Below are positions 24,677 through 32,693 of a stretch of DNA of 35,020 nucleotides, one piece after another. The translations under genes and the position numbers were made by a program. Each line of letters starts with the position of its first letter. The first letter of the stretch is position 1. The notes beneath the pieces are model-generated. The model had not been told where the DNA came from, did no database searches, and worked only from the letters and a program-made list of their open reading frames with translations. Source of the stretch: an uncultured Lachnospiraceae bacterium (GTDB lineage Bacteria > Bacillota > Clostridia > Lachnospirales > Lachnospiraceae); the NCBI GenBank assembly GCA_910586315.1, contig CAJUIP010000030.1, positions 7,148 to 42,167 of the forward strand, given 5' to 3'.

Positions 24677-25192
24677 TTCCCATCCGGTCGTTTTCAACGA
24701 TTCCTTGTAAAGAAAGTTGCTCTAGCGGATTATTTCGATGAGAAGAGCCTGGAGGATATCTTTGACTACATCCTGCCACAGAAGACAAACCAGATCTTTA
24801 CTCCGAAATGGGTGGTAAAAGACATGGTAAATCGTCTGGAACAGGAAAATCCAGGTTGCTTTGATGATCCAGGTAAGACATTTGCAGATTTGTATATGAA
24901 ATCCGGGATGTATATTACAGAAATTATGACACGGCTCTATCAGAGCGGACATATAAAGAAGCTATATCCCGATGATACAGAAAGACTCAACCATATTTTT
25001 GCGAAACAAGTGTGTGGCTGTGTGCCTACAGAAATCATCTACTGGATCTGCTTAAGTTATATTCTGGGATTTAGTGGGGAGATAACGATTAAGAAACAAA
25101 ATATAAAGCTGTGTGAAACATTGAAATATGCCAAGGAAGGGATTTTGGAGCAGAAACTTCTGAAACTATTTCCTGAATTGGGGGAAGATTAA
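24677..25192 (+). pseudogene. DNA methyltransferase remnant (N-terminally truncated)
   Basis: The frame is open from 24677 to 25192 but lacks a good start; a GTG at 24812 is the first plausible codon and cuts into the conserved part. The translated sequence contains 'QIFTPKWVVKDMV', the usual entry to an N6-adenine methyltransferase domain of type II/IV-like restriction-modification proteins, then 'FADLYMKSGMYITEI' in the place of the SAM motif I. The catalytic NPPY motif is not present; the chain ends about 115 residues after motif I. It begins only 20 bp after purD and looks like the broken middle part of a restriction-modification gene. A hairpin terminator follows. Confidence 0.6.
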
Positions 25193-25242
25193 AATTTTCC
25201 AATTAATGGAGCTAAGCACCGAAAGTATAAATAGAAATTACA

Positions 25243-25282
25243 AGAAGTCCGTCGGGAAGAAATTTTCGGCGGATTTCTTTTG
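25243..25282 (+). terminator. Terminator after the methyltransferase remnant
   Basis: A 12-bp stem (25243-25254 with 25267-25278, two G-U pairs) is followed by TTTT. This supports that a full gene once ended here. Confidence 0.75.
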
Positions 25283-25315
25283 TGAAAAGGTGGCCTCCAA
25301 CGAGGTGTCATGTTG

Positions 25316-25324
25316 TGATATAAT
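25316..25324 (+). promoter_or_regulatory. Extended -10 promoter
   Basis: TGATATAAT is a TGn-TATAAT extended -10 with no good -35. It would serve the short gene at 25388. Confidence 0.45.
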
Positions 25325-25387
25325 AGGGGTGACTAGACAAAATGTTTAGAGAAAATAGTATGTTCTCGATGGAAAGGGAGGAAATGC

Positions 25388-25537
25388 ATGGGAAGAAATT
25401 TATTACTAGGCAACGGAATCAATATGCACTTAGACATTGAAGGAATGCAAATGGATAAAATTGCGAACCGTTTTTTTGAGAGTTTAATGGCATCTAGTGA
25501 CTTTTTTGAACTAATGTTTATAATAAAAATACGTTGA
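25388..25537 (+). pseudogene. Short N-terminal fragment, possibly SIR2-like
   Basis: ATG 25388 after AAAGGGAGG opens a 49-codon frame. It starts 'MGRNLLLGNGINMHL', a short hydrophobic strand followed by G-N-G-I-N, the form of nucleotide-binding loop seen at the start of bacterial SIR2-family (often anti-phage) proteins, then 'RFFESLMASSDFFELMF'. The frame ends abruptly at 'IIKIR', in AT-rich sequence, as expected for a truncation. It has its own promoter and good ribosome site, so a short peptide could still be made. The SIR2 link rests on one motif only. Confidence 0.4.
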
Positions 25538-25581
25538 AAAATAATGTATGGAAGAAGTGAAAAGTGAGTGGAGGTAAGTAA

Positions 25582-26361
25582 GTGAACGGTATCAAATATT
25601 ACGATATAGGTTTGAACCTGTTTTGTAAACAGTTTCCAGAACCAGAGAAGATCATAAAAAATGCTGCCGACGCAGGCATATGCTGTATTCTGACCGGTAC
25701 AGATCGGAAAGAAAACAGGCAGATTGACCGTTTCGTCAGGAGCCATGACGCATATGGAACTGCGGGCATCCATCCCCATAATGCAGATTCGGCGGCAAAA
25801 GAAGATTTTGAGGAGATTGAGAGAATGATCCGAGAAAATAACCGGATTGTGGCGGTCGGAGAGTGTGGACTGGATTTTGACCGAATGTTTTCGGCGAAGG
25901 AGAACCAGATACGTTGCCTGGAGAAACATATCGTACTGGCAGAGAAACTGAGCAAGCCTCTGTTCCTTCATGAGCGGGCGGCGGCAGAGGAATTCGTGAG
26001 ACGGTTTAAGAAGCATCCGGAGATCTGTAAAAAATCGGTGGTGCATTGTTTTACCGGAGATAAGCGGACGCTGGAGAAATATCTGGATATGGGATTTTTC
26101 ATCGGAATCACAGGCTGGATTTGCGATGACCGGAGAGGAAAGGAGCTGCGGGAGGCGGTGAAGCTGGTTCCACTTGACCGGATATTGATGGAGACAGATG
26201 CACCTTATTTGATGCCGAAGAACGTACCGGGGCTTGCCAGGGTCAATGTGCCGGAAAATATTGTATATGTGGCGAGAGACTTGGCGAAATATATGGGTGT
26301 GCCGGAAGACGTTTTGATTCATGCTGCAAAAGAGAATACGGAGAGGATATTTTGCATTTAA
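25582..26361 (+). CDS. tatD: TatD family metal-dependent hydrolase / DNase
   Basis: The 259-aa protein is a TIM-barrel metallohydrolase of the TatD type, a 3'-5' DNase implicated in DNA repair and turnover. Its start 'YYDIGLNLFCKQF' resembles E. coli TatD ('DIGVNL') rather than the H-x-H of YcfH-type members. 'AGIHPHNAD' near 53-61, 'VGECGLDFDR' near 91-100, 'PLFLHERAA' near 127-135, 'HCFTGD' near 150-155, 'GITGWICDDRRG' near 172-183 and 'LMETDAPYLMP' near 194-204 provide the metal ligands. The start is GTG with GGAGG 7 bases upstream. It is intact, between remnants. Confidence 0.92.
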   Translation: MNGIKYYDIGLNLFCKQFPEPEKIIKNAADAGICCILTGTDRKENRQIDRFVRSHDAYGTAGIHPHNADSAAKEDFEEIERMIRENNRIVAVGECGLDFDRMFSAKENQIRCLEKHIVLAEKLSKPLFLHERAAAEEFVRRFKKHPEICKKSVVHCFTGDKRTLEKYLDMGFFIGITGWICDDRRGKELREAVKLVPLDRILMETDAPYLMPKNVPGLARVNVPENIVYVARDLAKYMGVPEDVLIHAAKENTERIFCI

Positions 26362-26407
26362 AAATTATGAGAAATGTAAACCGATAGATCGGGTTTGAGG
26401 AGGGTAT

Positions 26408-26557
26408 ATGAAGAATAATGTGCGGGAAGTAATTGTTGCAACAAACGGAGAAGTTGTAAAAATGGATATGTCGAGGGTGTTTCATTGGAAAAGTCCAAGG
26501 ACAGATTGCCATGATGTGGGGTTTATGGAGATTCACACTGAAAAATGGGTACGATAG
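26408..26557 (+). CDS. Small protein of unknown function (49 aa)
   Basis: An ATG at 26408 has a strong GAGGAGGG site 4-11 bases upstream and opens 49 codons. The product is soluble, with 'REVIVATNGEVVKMDMSRV' and an acidic-basic mix; no motif recognised. A small imperfect hairpin (AAACCGAT/ATCGGGTTT) precedes it. It could be a real microprotein or the N-terminal remnant of a larger gene. It lies 46 bp after tatD. Confidence 0.4.
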   Translation: MKNNVREVIVATNGEVVKMDMSRVFHWKSPRTDCHDVGFMEIHTEKWVR

Positions 26558-26686
26558 TTTTGTCAGGACGGAGAAGAAGCAGAGAAAAAGAGGACGCTGC
26601 GAATGAATTGTCACGGCACGATTTTATCAAGTAACATTCAGTCTATTGGAAAGTATTTCGAAAAAAGGACAGGAGGTATGATTCAT

Positions 26687-27196
26687 ATGAATGCGATTTT
26701 TCACAGAACCAGTATCAGAAAATATACAGACCAGCCAGTAGAAAAAGAGAAGATAGAACAGTTGTTGCGGGCGGCCATGGCGGCCCCTTCGGCAGGAAAC
26801 CAGCAGCCCTGGGAATTTTATGTGGTGGCGGATAAGGAATTGCTTTGTGCGCTGGCAGATTGCAGTCCATATGCGAATCCTCTGAGAGATGCGCCTTTGG
26901 GAATTGTGGTGTGCTGCCGCTCTGACTGCAGGATGCCGGAGTATGCACAGATTGACTGCAGCGCGGCCATTGAGAACCTGCTTTTGGAAGCTGATTCTAT
27001 TGGTCTTGGAGCCGTGTGGCTGGGGATTGCGCCGCTTACGGAACGGATGGAGGCTGCCGGGAAAGTGCTGAAGCTGCCGGAAAACCAGTATGTGTTTTCT
27101 TACGTGGCCTGCGGATACCCGTCAGAAAACAAGGTACAGCAGGAGCGATATATGGAAGAGAGAGTGCATTACCTTACAGGGAAGATAGACAGCTGA
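26687..27196 (+). CDS. Nitroreductase family protein
   Basis: The 169-aa FMN-dependent oxidoreductase has 'HRTSIRKYTDQPVEKEKIEQLL' near 6-27, 'AAMAAPSAGNQQPWEFYVV' near 30-48 (FMN binding) and 'SIGLGAVWLGIAP' near 105-117 followed by 'VACGYPSE'. This is the short homodimeric type. I start at 26687, ten bases after AGGAGG; an ATG at 26678 is almost on the site. The substrate is unknown. It is unrelated at close range to the longer nitroreductase at 12730. Confidence 0.88.
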   Translation: MNAIFHRTSIRKYTDQPVEKEKIEQLLRAAMAAPSAGNQQPWEFYVVADKELLCALADCSPYANPLRDAPLGIVVCCRSDCRMPEYAQIDCSAAIENLLLEADSIGLGAVWLGIAPLTERMEAAGKVLKLPENQYVFSYVACGYPSENKVQQERYMEERVHYLTGKIDS

Positions 27197-27449
27197 TGGT
27201 GGCAATACGGCAGGGAAAACGATGGGGTTACGGGCATTTATGCGGGCTCATTTAAAAAAACAGGAATCTGCAAACCAGAATATTAGAGGGGAATCGTCTG
27301 CCCCAAAAGGGTGAATTTGGCCGGGGCGGTACCCATGATTTTTACCGAAGAATCCGGGTGATGAACTCTTAAAGAAAGATGAAAGCCAGACCGGCTTATG
27401 ATATGACGTAAATAAGAGAAATGAAATAATTGAAGTGAGGGTCAATCGT
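27197..27449. other. 253-bp gap without a gene
   Basis: I see no credible gene. TGCCCC (27299-) and GGGGCG (27323-) can pair over a 20-base spacer but no U-run follows. No clear promoter for the next gene was found. Confidence 0.5.
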
Positions 27450-27863
27450 TTGAGGATTTATAAAATCGTACAGAGAAAACTTAGTGAAACAGAAGAAAAA
27501 ACCATCCAGCATTTCCGATACTATTATGACAATAAGAAATGCTTTGCAGTAATCGGGGATTATGTGGTGGCCGTATTGTCGGATGAGTATGCAAACCAGC
27601 CGGAAAATCTGGAACAGGAAGCAAGGGAAAATATGGTGCAGCTGCGAAATACACCTCCGGATTTCAGCACCTATGTGATGGATGATGGCTATGGGCTGGT
27701 GGAAATGAATTATGGAATTTATGCGGTAAGCTCCAGGCCCTTGTCTGATAAAGAAATTGAGGAGGGAAAGGTAAGCCTTGGCACAGCACTGGCCGTGCGA
27801 GGTTTCTGCCTGGCAGCGTGTGAAAAAGGGCAAGTCATCGCAATAAATGATATGGGATGTTGA
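27450..27863 (+). CDS. Unknown protein (137 aa)
   Basis: I choose TTG 27450, 8 bases after TGAGGG; an in-frame GTG at 27435 has no ribosome site. The protein is soluble and acidic, begins 'LRIYKIVQRKLSETEE', and has 'GDYVVAVLSDEYANQPENLEQEA' and 'MDDGYGLVEMNYGIYAVSSRPLS' segments. I recognise no family. It lies 61 bp before the KptA-like remnant and may belong to one transcript with it and the DUF1810 gene. Confidence 0.6.
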   Translation: MRIYKIVQRKLSETEEKTIQHFRYYYDNKKCFAVIGDYVVAVLSDEYANQPENLEQEARENMVQLRNTPPDFSTYVMDDGYGLVEMNYGIYAVSSRPLSDKEIEEGKVSLGTALAVRGFCLAACEKGQVIAINDMGC

Positions 27864-27924
27864 GGCGGTGAAACAATGACACGAATCAGCGGCGGCGAAT
27901 GCAGCTGTATGGATATGGAATGGT

Positions 27925-28170
27925 ATGGTGTGGACAAAAGAGGGCAGATTGCTGTATTCTGCAGTGCAGGTGTCGGAAATCTTGCATCTTTCTGGCGATA
28001 TGGAGACGGCGATCAAGGTTGGGAGCCGTCATGGAAAACCAGTGGTATATCGGGTAGCAAGCGGGCAGATGCCAAGGGAGGACTATGTGTTTTACCGGTC
28101 TGTGAACGGCGTGCGGCTGACGAAGGAGGTTCCGATCCAGTATTTGGAAAAAGCGGAACAGGAGGTGTGA
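27925..28170 (+). pseudogene. kptA: C-terminal remnant of a KptA-type RNA 2'-phosphotransferase
   Basis: The 81-codon frame has 'LHLSGDMETAIKVGSRHGKPVVYRV' (about 20-44) and 'YVFYRSVNGVRLTKEVPIQYLEK' (about 54-76), matching the C-terminal third of Tpt1/KptA enzymes, which remove a 2'-phosphate from RNA using NAD+. The N-terminal two thirds, including the conserved H and R residues of the active site, are missing. A start-like ATG with GAGG at 27876 lies in another frame, suggesting a deletion plus frameshift. Eight bases separate it from the DUF1810 gene. Part of its end is duplicated near 32271. Confidence 0.7.
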
Positions 28171-28177
28171 AAGGCGT

Positions 28178-28612
28178 ATGAGCGATAGATTAGAACGCTT
28201 CCGCGCAGCACAGAGTGAGGATTATCAGATAGCTTTGCAGGAGATGAAAGCAGGGCGGAAGAGAAATCATTGGATGTGGTATATCTTTCCGCAGCTTGCG
28301 GGCCTTGGAAACAGTGGGATGGCACAGTATTATGCCATCGAAGATTTAGAAGAAGCGAAAGCATATATGGAAGATTCCGTGCTTGGGCAGCACCTGATTG
28401 AAATATCTCAGGCTCTGTTGGAGACAGATTCGGATGATGCCTTAGCTGTAATGGGCTGGCCCGACAATTTGAAGTTGAAATCTTCCATGACTCTGTTTGA
28501 ACTGGCAAAGCCGGAGTGTGAAGTGTTTGGAAAAGTGCTGGATAAGTTTTACCAGGGAGAACGGGATGAAAGGACCATAGAGCTGTTGGAAAAATCAGAG
28601 GGATTCATTTAA
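28178..28612 (+). CDS. DUF1810 family protein
   Basis: The 144-aa protein shows the DUF1810 pattern: 'LERFRAAQ' at 5-12, 'NHWMWYIFPQLAGLGNSGMAQYYAI' near 30-54, 'AYMEDSVLGQHLIEI' near 62-76 and 'MTLFELA' near 104-110. The fold is all-helical and its function is not established to my knowledge. It begins 8 bp after the KptA-like remnant with AAAGG as ribosome site. Length is typical, so it looks intact. Confidence 0.85.
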   Translation: MSDRLERFRAAQSEDYQIALQEMKAGRKRNHWMWYIFPQLAGLGNSGMAQYYAIEDLEEAKAYMEDSVLGQHLIEISQALLETDSDDALAVMGWPDNLKLKSSMTLFELAKPECEVFGKVLDKFYQGERDERTIELLEKSEGFI

Positions 28613-29140
28613 AAATGCAAAACTTCAATATATGAGCCCCCGGAGTATGACAGGGAAGAACCTGCAAATTCCGGGGATAATTTGCTGAAGTAAAGAATGG
28701 ATGTTGTAATGAGGGTATTAATGCGATTTATCATACCAAAGACACCGGCGCTTTACATTGTCCGATGCGCGTTTTCCTGCCATGGAGTCGGTCACTACAG
28801 TCCCTCCTCATAAAAAGAACAGGACGGAAATATCAATTTCTCCATGCCTGTGTGGTTGGTTACGAAAGAATTATGCGGGAGGATGCCCGAAGTGTAATAG
28901 CATTCCTGTAATTACTGTAACACCAGGAAGAGAGCGGCGGATGATAAACTTTGCCCGTGATGGAGAACTCTTTTTCTAAGGAACAGTAGAAATAGCTGGT
29001 GTCGAAAAAGAAAAATAAGGAAGAACAATGTTATATTTCTTGTGTATTTCCAACAAATGATTTAAAATAGTGGGGAAAAGGCGGTATCTTGTTTCCGACG
29101 TATTTCCCAAAAGACACATTTGAATAGAAAGGAAAGAAAA
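28613..29140. other. Gap with terminator-like hairpin and no clear gene
   Basis: CCCCGGA (28638-28644) pairs with TCCGGGG (28670-28676), with an inner CAGG/CCTG stem, and probably ends the DUF1810 transcript. A frame at 28758-28979 with C-x-C and C-x-x-C pairs has no ribosome site and starts only at TTG; I do not call it. The rest to 29140 shows no other gene; AAAGGAAA at 29129 serves the next gene. Confidence 0.5.
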
Positions 29141-29655
29141 ATGTACATTGAAAAATACTGGTATGACTATATTGGGGGCACTGATGATAGTTTGACCCTG
29201 GTGGACTATCTCTATGAAAAAGGCAGAACGGAACTTCCTCTAAGTGAAATATTCAGTGATACCGGTCTTAGTAAGCTGAACTGGAACTTCCGCACATCAC
29301 CTGGTTTAGAATACACAGACTCCGAGGGCGGATGCTGCAACTTCTACTATGCCATCGATTTAATAGCAGATTTGTCAGCGCTTATCCTGGAAAGTAAAAA
29401 AACGGTGGGTTCAACCTAAAAGATTTATTTGATGAGGAGAGCAGGGAGTTGTTTGTGAACATCACTACCACACCAGAGGAAGATCAGGCAATAAATCTTG
29501 CTTTGACAGATTTTATCGCCAATCCTTTTGAATATGATCTCCATGAAATGGTGGATGATGACGATATGCGGGAAATGGCGCAAGTATGCGAAAATCTCCG
29601 TAAAGAGTTGTGTGAGCTGACGGAAAGCAATTTTCAAACATGCTCTAAAACGTGA
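29141..29655 (+). pseudogene. Imm68-like protein gene split by a frameshift at A7
   Basis: From ATG 29141 (AAAGGAAA upstream) the frame reads 92 codons and ends at 29419. The start 'MYIEKYWYDYIGGTDDSLTLVDYL' resembles what I recall of the immunity protein Imm68 family (toxin antidotes of polymorphic toxin systems). The -1 frame, entered at the run of seven A (29396-29402), continues smoothly as 'GGFNLKDLF' and on to 29655, giving about 171 aa in total, which fits one domain. Either one A has been lost, or the run is used for slippage, or it is a sequencing error. The next gene starts 32 bp later. Confidence 0.6.
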
Positions 29656-29687
29656 AATAAACTCTGTAACTTTAGAAGGACTATGTG

Positions 29688-31211
29688 ATGGATAAAATAT
29701 TTCGGAAATTTTTACACAGAAATATCGACCTTGCTCCCATAGGGATAGAGCGTCGTGAAGATAATACACCTTACTTTTGTACACCAAAAGGGGCCTCTGT
29801 TTTTGGCTGGGCAGGTGCAGACGGGATTCATTTTTGTTTTATCCGGGGGTTTGGCGGAATGGTGTTCGCCGTCAGTCCTGAGAACGCTTCCCCCAACTAT
29901 GTTCATCCGTTGTCGAGAAATTTTTCAGACTTTTTGTGTCTGCTGCTTGCCTGCGGCGATGCGGCAGTATTGGAACAGGCGTGGATGTGGGAGGAAGTGC
30001 AGTTCGAGGCTTTCCGGCAGGATAATCCGCCAACGCAGAAACAGCAGCAAACTCTATCCGAGATTGCCGCAAAAATGAAGCTAACGCCTATGGAGCGGCC
30101 GTGGGAATATATCAGAACGCTGCAGTCGTCTTTTGATTACAGTAAACTCAGGTTCATTGAGGATTATTACGATACGGAAATGAATCCGGCAGCAGATCCG
30201 GTTTCACCTGAATGGAAGGTATTTTTTGATGGAGGCTTCTGGGGGCACCAGGGAAAAGACCACGCCGGAACGGAAATCAGAATTGATGTGCAATTTGACT
30301 GGGCGGGACATCATTGGATGCTCCCGGCGCTCTACTCATGCAGGAAAGGAATTGTGCTCGATTTCTGTATGCGTGTTGAGTCAGAGGACATTCGCGGCTT
30401 TATGAATAGATGGAACTTAAACCCGGAACGTGATTCATGTGAGAACTTTACATGTGAGCAGCAGATGCAAATGGAATTGGAGAATCCGCTTTGCCTTCAT
30501 TTTAATCCCCGGTTGGAGCTGAATGGAAGAACAATGCGGACGTCTCATGGCTGCTCTGTAAGCTTCAACCCCTGCCTGCCAGACGAAATGATCAGTGAAT
30601 TGGAAGCAAAATGGGCTGTCGACCATTATAATCTGGACACAGCTTGTGGATGGGTGATTTGCAGAAATGCCTTTCCGTGGGCGTATAAGCGCCGCCCCCA
30701 AATAAAAACGCTTTCTCTTACAATGGAACAGCAGCCGAATCGTGTTCCAGGACCACATTTTATTTCCCATGCTTCCGGCGATTCGTTTGTTTTCTCTCAT
30801 CCAGTCAGCGGAATAGAGTATATGCTGACTGTAGAGGAGCTGGAGCGGCAGACAATAGACCAAAACCGCTTTGGTTCTGGCCGCTGGTCTTATCCAACGA
30901 ACTATATCGCTATGAGCTATACGCTTTTCCCGGAGCCAAATGAGTATATTACGCTCTGTGACTGCGCTGAAGGGGATAAGCCGCTGGAAATTGCGCCAAA
31001 TGAAGAGAAATTCGGCCCTGTTTGTGCTGCCGATGTTGCTGTTATTGGCGGAGCAGACGGGCCAACTGCGATTTTGTTTGGGGGTAATTCGCAGAGGAAA
31101 CTTCACGCCGCATATTCCTCTCTGCACTTTGAACCGGTTCAGGATGATGTTGAGTGGCGTGTGATGTTTCATGTCAGGCAATTTGAAGAAAAGTCGTTTT
31201 CGCTCATATAA
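29688..31211 (+). CDS. Unknown protein with GGADGPT motif (507 aa)
   Basis: The start at 29688 follows AGAAGGA. The protein appears soluble, without signal or membrane segment, rich in Trp, Phe and His ('FFDGGFWGHQGKDHAG' near 180-195, 'FDWAGHHWMLPA' near 204-215, 'HASGDSFVFSHPVSG' near 362-376). Near residue 449 'VAVIGGADGPTAILFG' contains the G-G-A-D-G-P-T motif known from the beta subunit of Na+-translocating decarboxylases, but the surrounding protein is not that membrane subunit. I recognise no family for the whole. It sits between the Imm68-like gene and another unknown gene, which suggests a toxin/immunity-type cluster. Confidence 0.65.
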   Translation: MDKIFRKFLHRNIDLAPIGIERREDNTPYFCTPKGASVFGWAGADGIHFCFIRGFGGMVFAVSPENASPNYVHPLSRNFSDFLCLLLACGDAAVLEQAWMWEEVQFEAFRQDNPPTQKQQQTLSEIAAKMKLTPMERPWEYIRTLQSSFDYSKLRFIEDYYDTEMNPAADPVSPEWKVFFDGGFWGHQGKDHAGTEIRIDVQFDWAGHHWMLPALYSCRKGIVLDFCMRVESEDIRGFMNRWNLNPERDSCENFTCEQQMQMELENPLCLHFNPRLELNGRTMRTSHGCSVSFNPCLPDEMISELEAKWAVDHYNLDTACGWVICRNAFPWAYKRRPQIKTLSLTMEQQPNRVPGPHFISHASGDSFVFSHPVSGIEYMLTVEELERQTIDQNRFGSGRWSYPTNYIAMSYTLFPEPNEYITLCDCAEGDKPLEIAPNEEKFGPVCAADVAVIGGADGPTAILFGGNSQRKLHAAYSSLHFEPVQDDVEWRVMFHVRQFEEKSFSLI

Positions 31212-31310
31212 ATCTGCAGATGGCATTGAAATTTCAATGTCCAAACCGCGGCTGGACAGAAATGTAAAGAATGAAAAATGAGTGTTGACCATACGAAATG
31301 AGGGATATGA

Positions 31311-32132
31311 ATGAAAAAATTTAGCGAAGTTGTATGCAGGATTGCAGAGGAGGCCGTGAACCTTGCCAAACAGAGCGGGGTAATGCTCGATTATACGGCT
31401 GAGAGCGCAAAAGGCGTGGATGAAATCCTTGAAAACTACCATGATAATATTGAAAACTACGGCGGTGCGGATGGGGAGAAGACTCTATGGAATGCTGCCG
31501 TCATGTTTGGGGCTTATATAGGGGAAGTGTTATTGCGGCAGGGGCTTTCCGAAAAAGGCTTTGCCTGGGTTGAGGACGAGGGCCTTCCTATACTCCGTAT
31601 GCAAGACGGCAAGATGACCGCCTCGCCAATTACGAAAGTGCAAAAACGGATATATAATGGAGCAGAGGACAGCCTGGAAAGCTTTGTCAAGGTCGTGTTT
31701 GCCGCCGCAGAAGGAAATTTGCCGAAAACGGGCGTACTGAGAGTTCCGGATCTTGAAACGGCAAGCGGTTTGAAGGTTGAAAAAATTGTTTTGAAGGAGG
31801 CCGACTACTACATATCCCTTGTTGCCGAGGGCAGGGAGGATTTTGTGATTTTTCAATCCCATGACGGTTTTTTCCAATTTTACGGCTTTGAAGACCGCTT
31901 TGTCTGTGAGGCCTGGTTCAACCTGGGGGGAAGAAGGGCTTATGCGATAATTGATCCTGACTGTGCGGATACAGAGCGGACAGAACTGATAACACCCTTT
32001 GGCAGATACACCCCAAAGAGGCGGCACATTATTTCCCTGAAACAACTGAAGGCGGCTGTGAGCGAATATTTTCATAATTTCGAAGAGACAGATTTTTTGG
32101 AGAGAGTTCCATGGGAGAAGATGGAACTGTAA
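31311..32132 (+). CDS. Unknown protein (273 aa), possible immunity-type protein
   Basis: ATG 31311 follows GAGGG by 7 bases. The N-terminal part (about 5-80) has 'AKQSGVMLDYTAESAKGVDEIL' followed by 'LWNAAVMFGAYIGEVLLR', a helical pattern I have seen in proteins annotated only as hypothetical. The C-terminal part has 'DFVIFQSHDGFFQFYGF' and 'GGRRAYAIIDPDCADTERTELITP'. No signal peptide. A terminator 19 bp after the stop makes it the last gene of the unit that starts at 29141. Confidence 0.65.
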   Translation: MKKFSEVVCRIAEEAVNLAKQSGVMLDYTAESAKGVDEILENYHDNIENYGGADGEKTLWNAAVMFGAYIGEVLLRQGLSEKGFAWVEDEGLPILRMQDGKMTASPITKVQKRIYNGAEDSLESFVKVVFAAAEGNLPKTGVLRVPDLETASGLKVEKIVLKEADYYISLVAEGREDFVIFQSHDGFFQFYGFEDRFVCEAWFNLGGRRAYAIIDPDCADTERTELITPFGRYTPKRRHIISLKQLKAAVSEYFHNFEETDFLERVPWEKMEL

Positions 32133-32150
32133 TTTTTTGTTTTGGACGAA

Positions 32151-32171
32151 GCCGCCTTTGTGGCCTTTTTT
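32151..32171 (+). terminator. Terminator after the 273-aa gene
   Basis: GCCGC (32151-32155) pairs with GTGGC (32160-32164, one G-U pair) around CTTT, followed by CTTTTTT. Short stem but a good U-run. Confidence 0.6.
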
Positions 32172-32242
32172 AGAAACAGGCTGAGTAATTTGCTTCAAAA
32201 AGGATTGTTGGCAGCCGGAATCGGCGGAATTTCGAGATTGAT

Positions 32243-32345
32243 TATCGGGCTGGCCGGGAAATGCCGGAAATTTACCGGTCCATGAACAGCGCGTGGCTGA
32301 CAAAGGTGGTCCGGTTCGGTATTGGGAAAAAGCGGAACAGGAGGT
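32243..32345 (+). pseudogene. Second, decayed copy of the KptA-like gene end
   Basis: 32271-32345 aligns with 28091-28166 at about 80% identity with a 2-base deletion, and weaker similarity reaches back to about 32243 (shared TATCGGG). The reading frame gives 'YRSMNSAWLTKVV' and is then lost. It is a direct-orientation duplicate with no start and no complete product. Confidence 0.7.
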
Positions 32346-32390
32346 ACGGGAGAGCATTTGGACGAATATCTCCTTCAGAGAAGGACATAG

Positions 32391-32693
32391 GTTTCCTCAA
32401 AACGCAGGAGCGGGCTTAAGCAGAAGAATCCGGTTACGTTCTGGATTGGCAATGTGGAACGGCTTGAGGATGGCATCCGCTACCGCTGCGAAATGAAATT
32501 GGAGAAGGAATCATGCAGAATTGTTTTGACAAAAACGGATATGAATCCTGCCATTGTGAAAGAAACCTTTGTCTTTGGTTCAGAGACGGGAGGAGGTGAA
32601 CGGTATGAAGAAAAAGAGCGTTGTAATTCTTGCTGTCGGGCTGTGCCTGGCAGTGGGCGCAGGTCTGTATTATGGGCATATGCTGAAAAATAA
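32391..32693 (+). pseudogene. Fragment of an unknown gene
   Basis: The frame is open over 100 codons with a sensible composition ('PVTFWIGNVERLEDGIRY', 'CRIVLTKTDMNP', 'VFGSET') but has no ribosome site at its GTG 32454 and its end overlaps the strong start of the next gene. It is probably the tail of a displaced gene. No family recognised. Confidence 0.3.

Noticed and set aside
28758..28979. A 73-codon frame with paired cysteines
   Set aside because: It starts at TTG without a ribosome site and is flanked by non-coding sequence; too weak to call.
29141..29655. Classical X-XXY-YYZ programmed -1 frameshift
   Set aside because: In the zero frame the run is read AAA AAA ACG, so the second slipped codon pair is not perfect and no stimulatory hairpin is obvious; slippage remains possible but is not shown.
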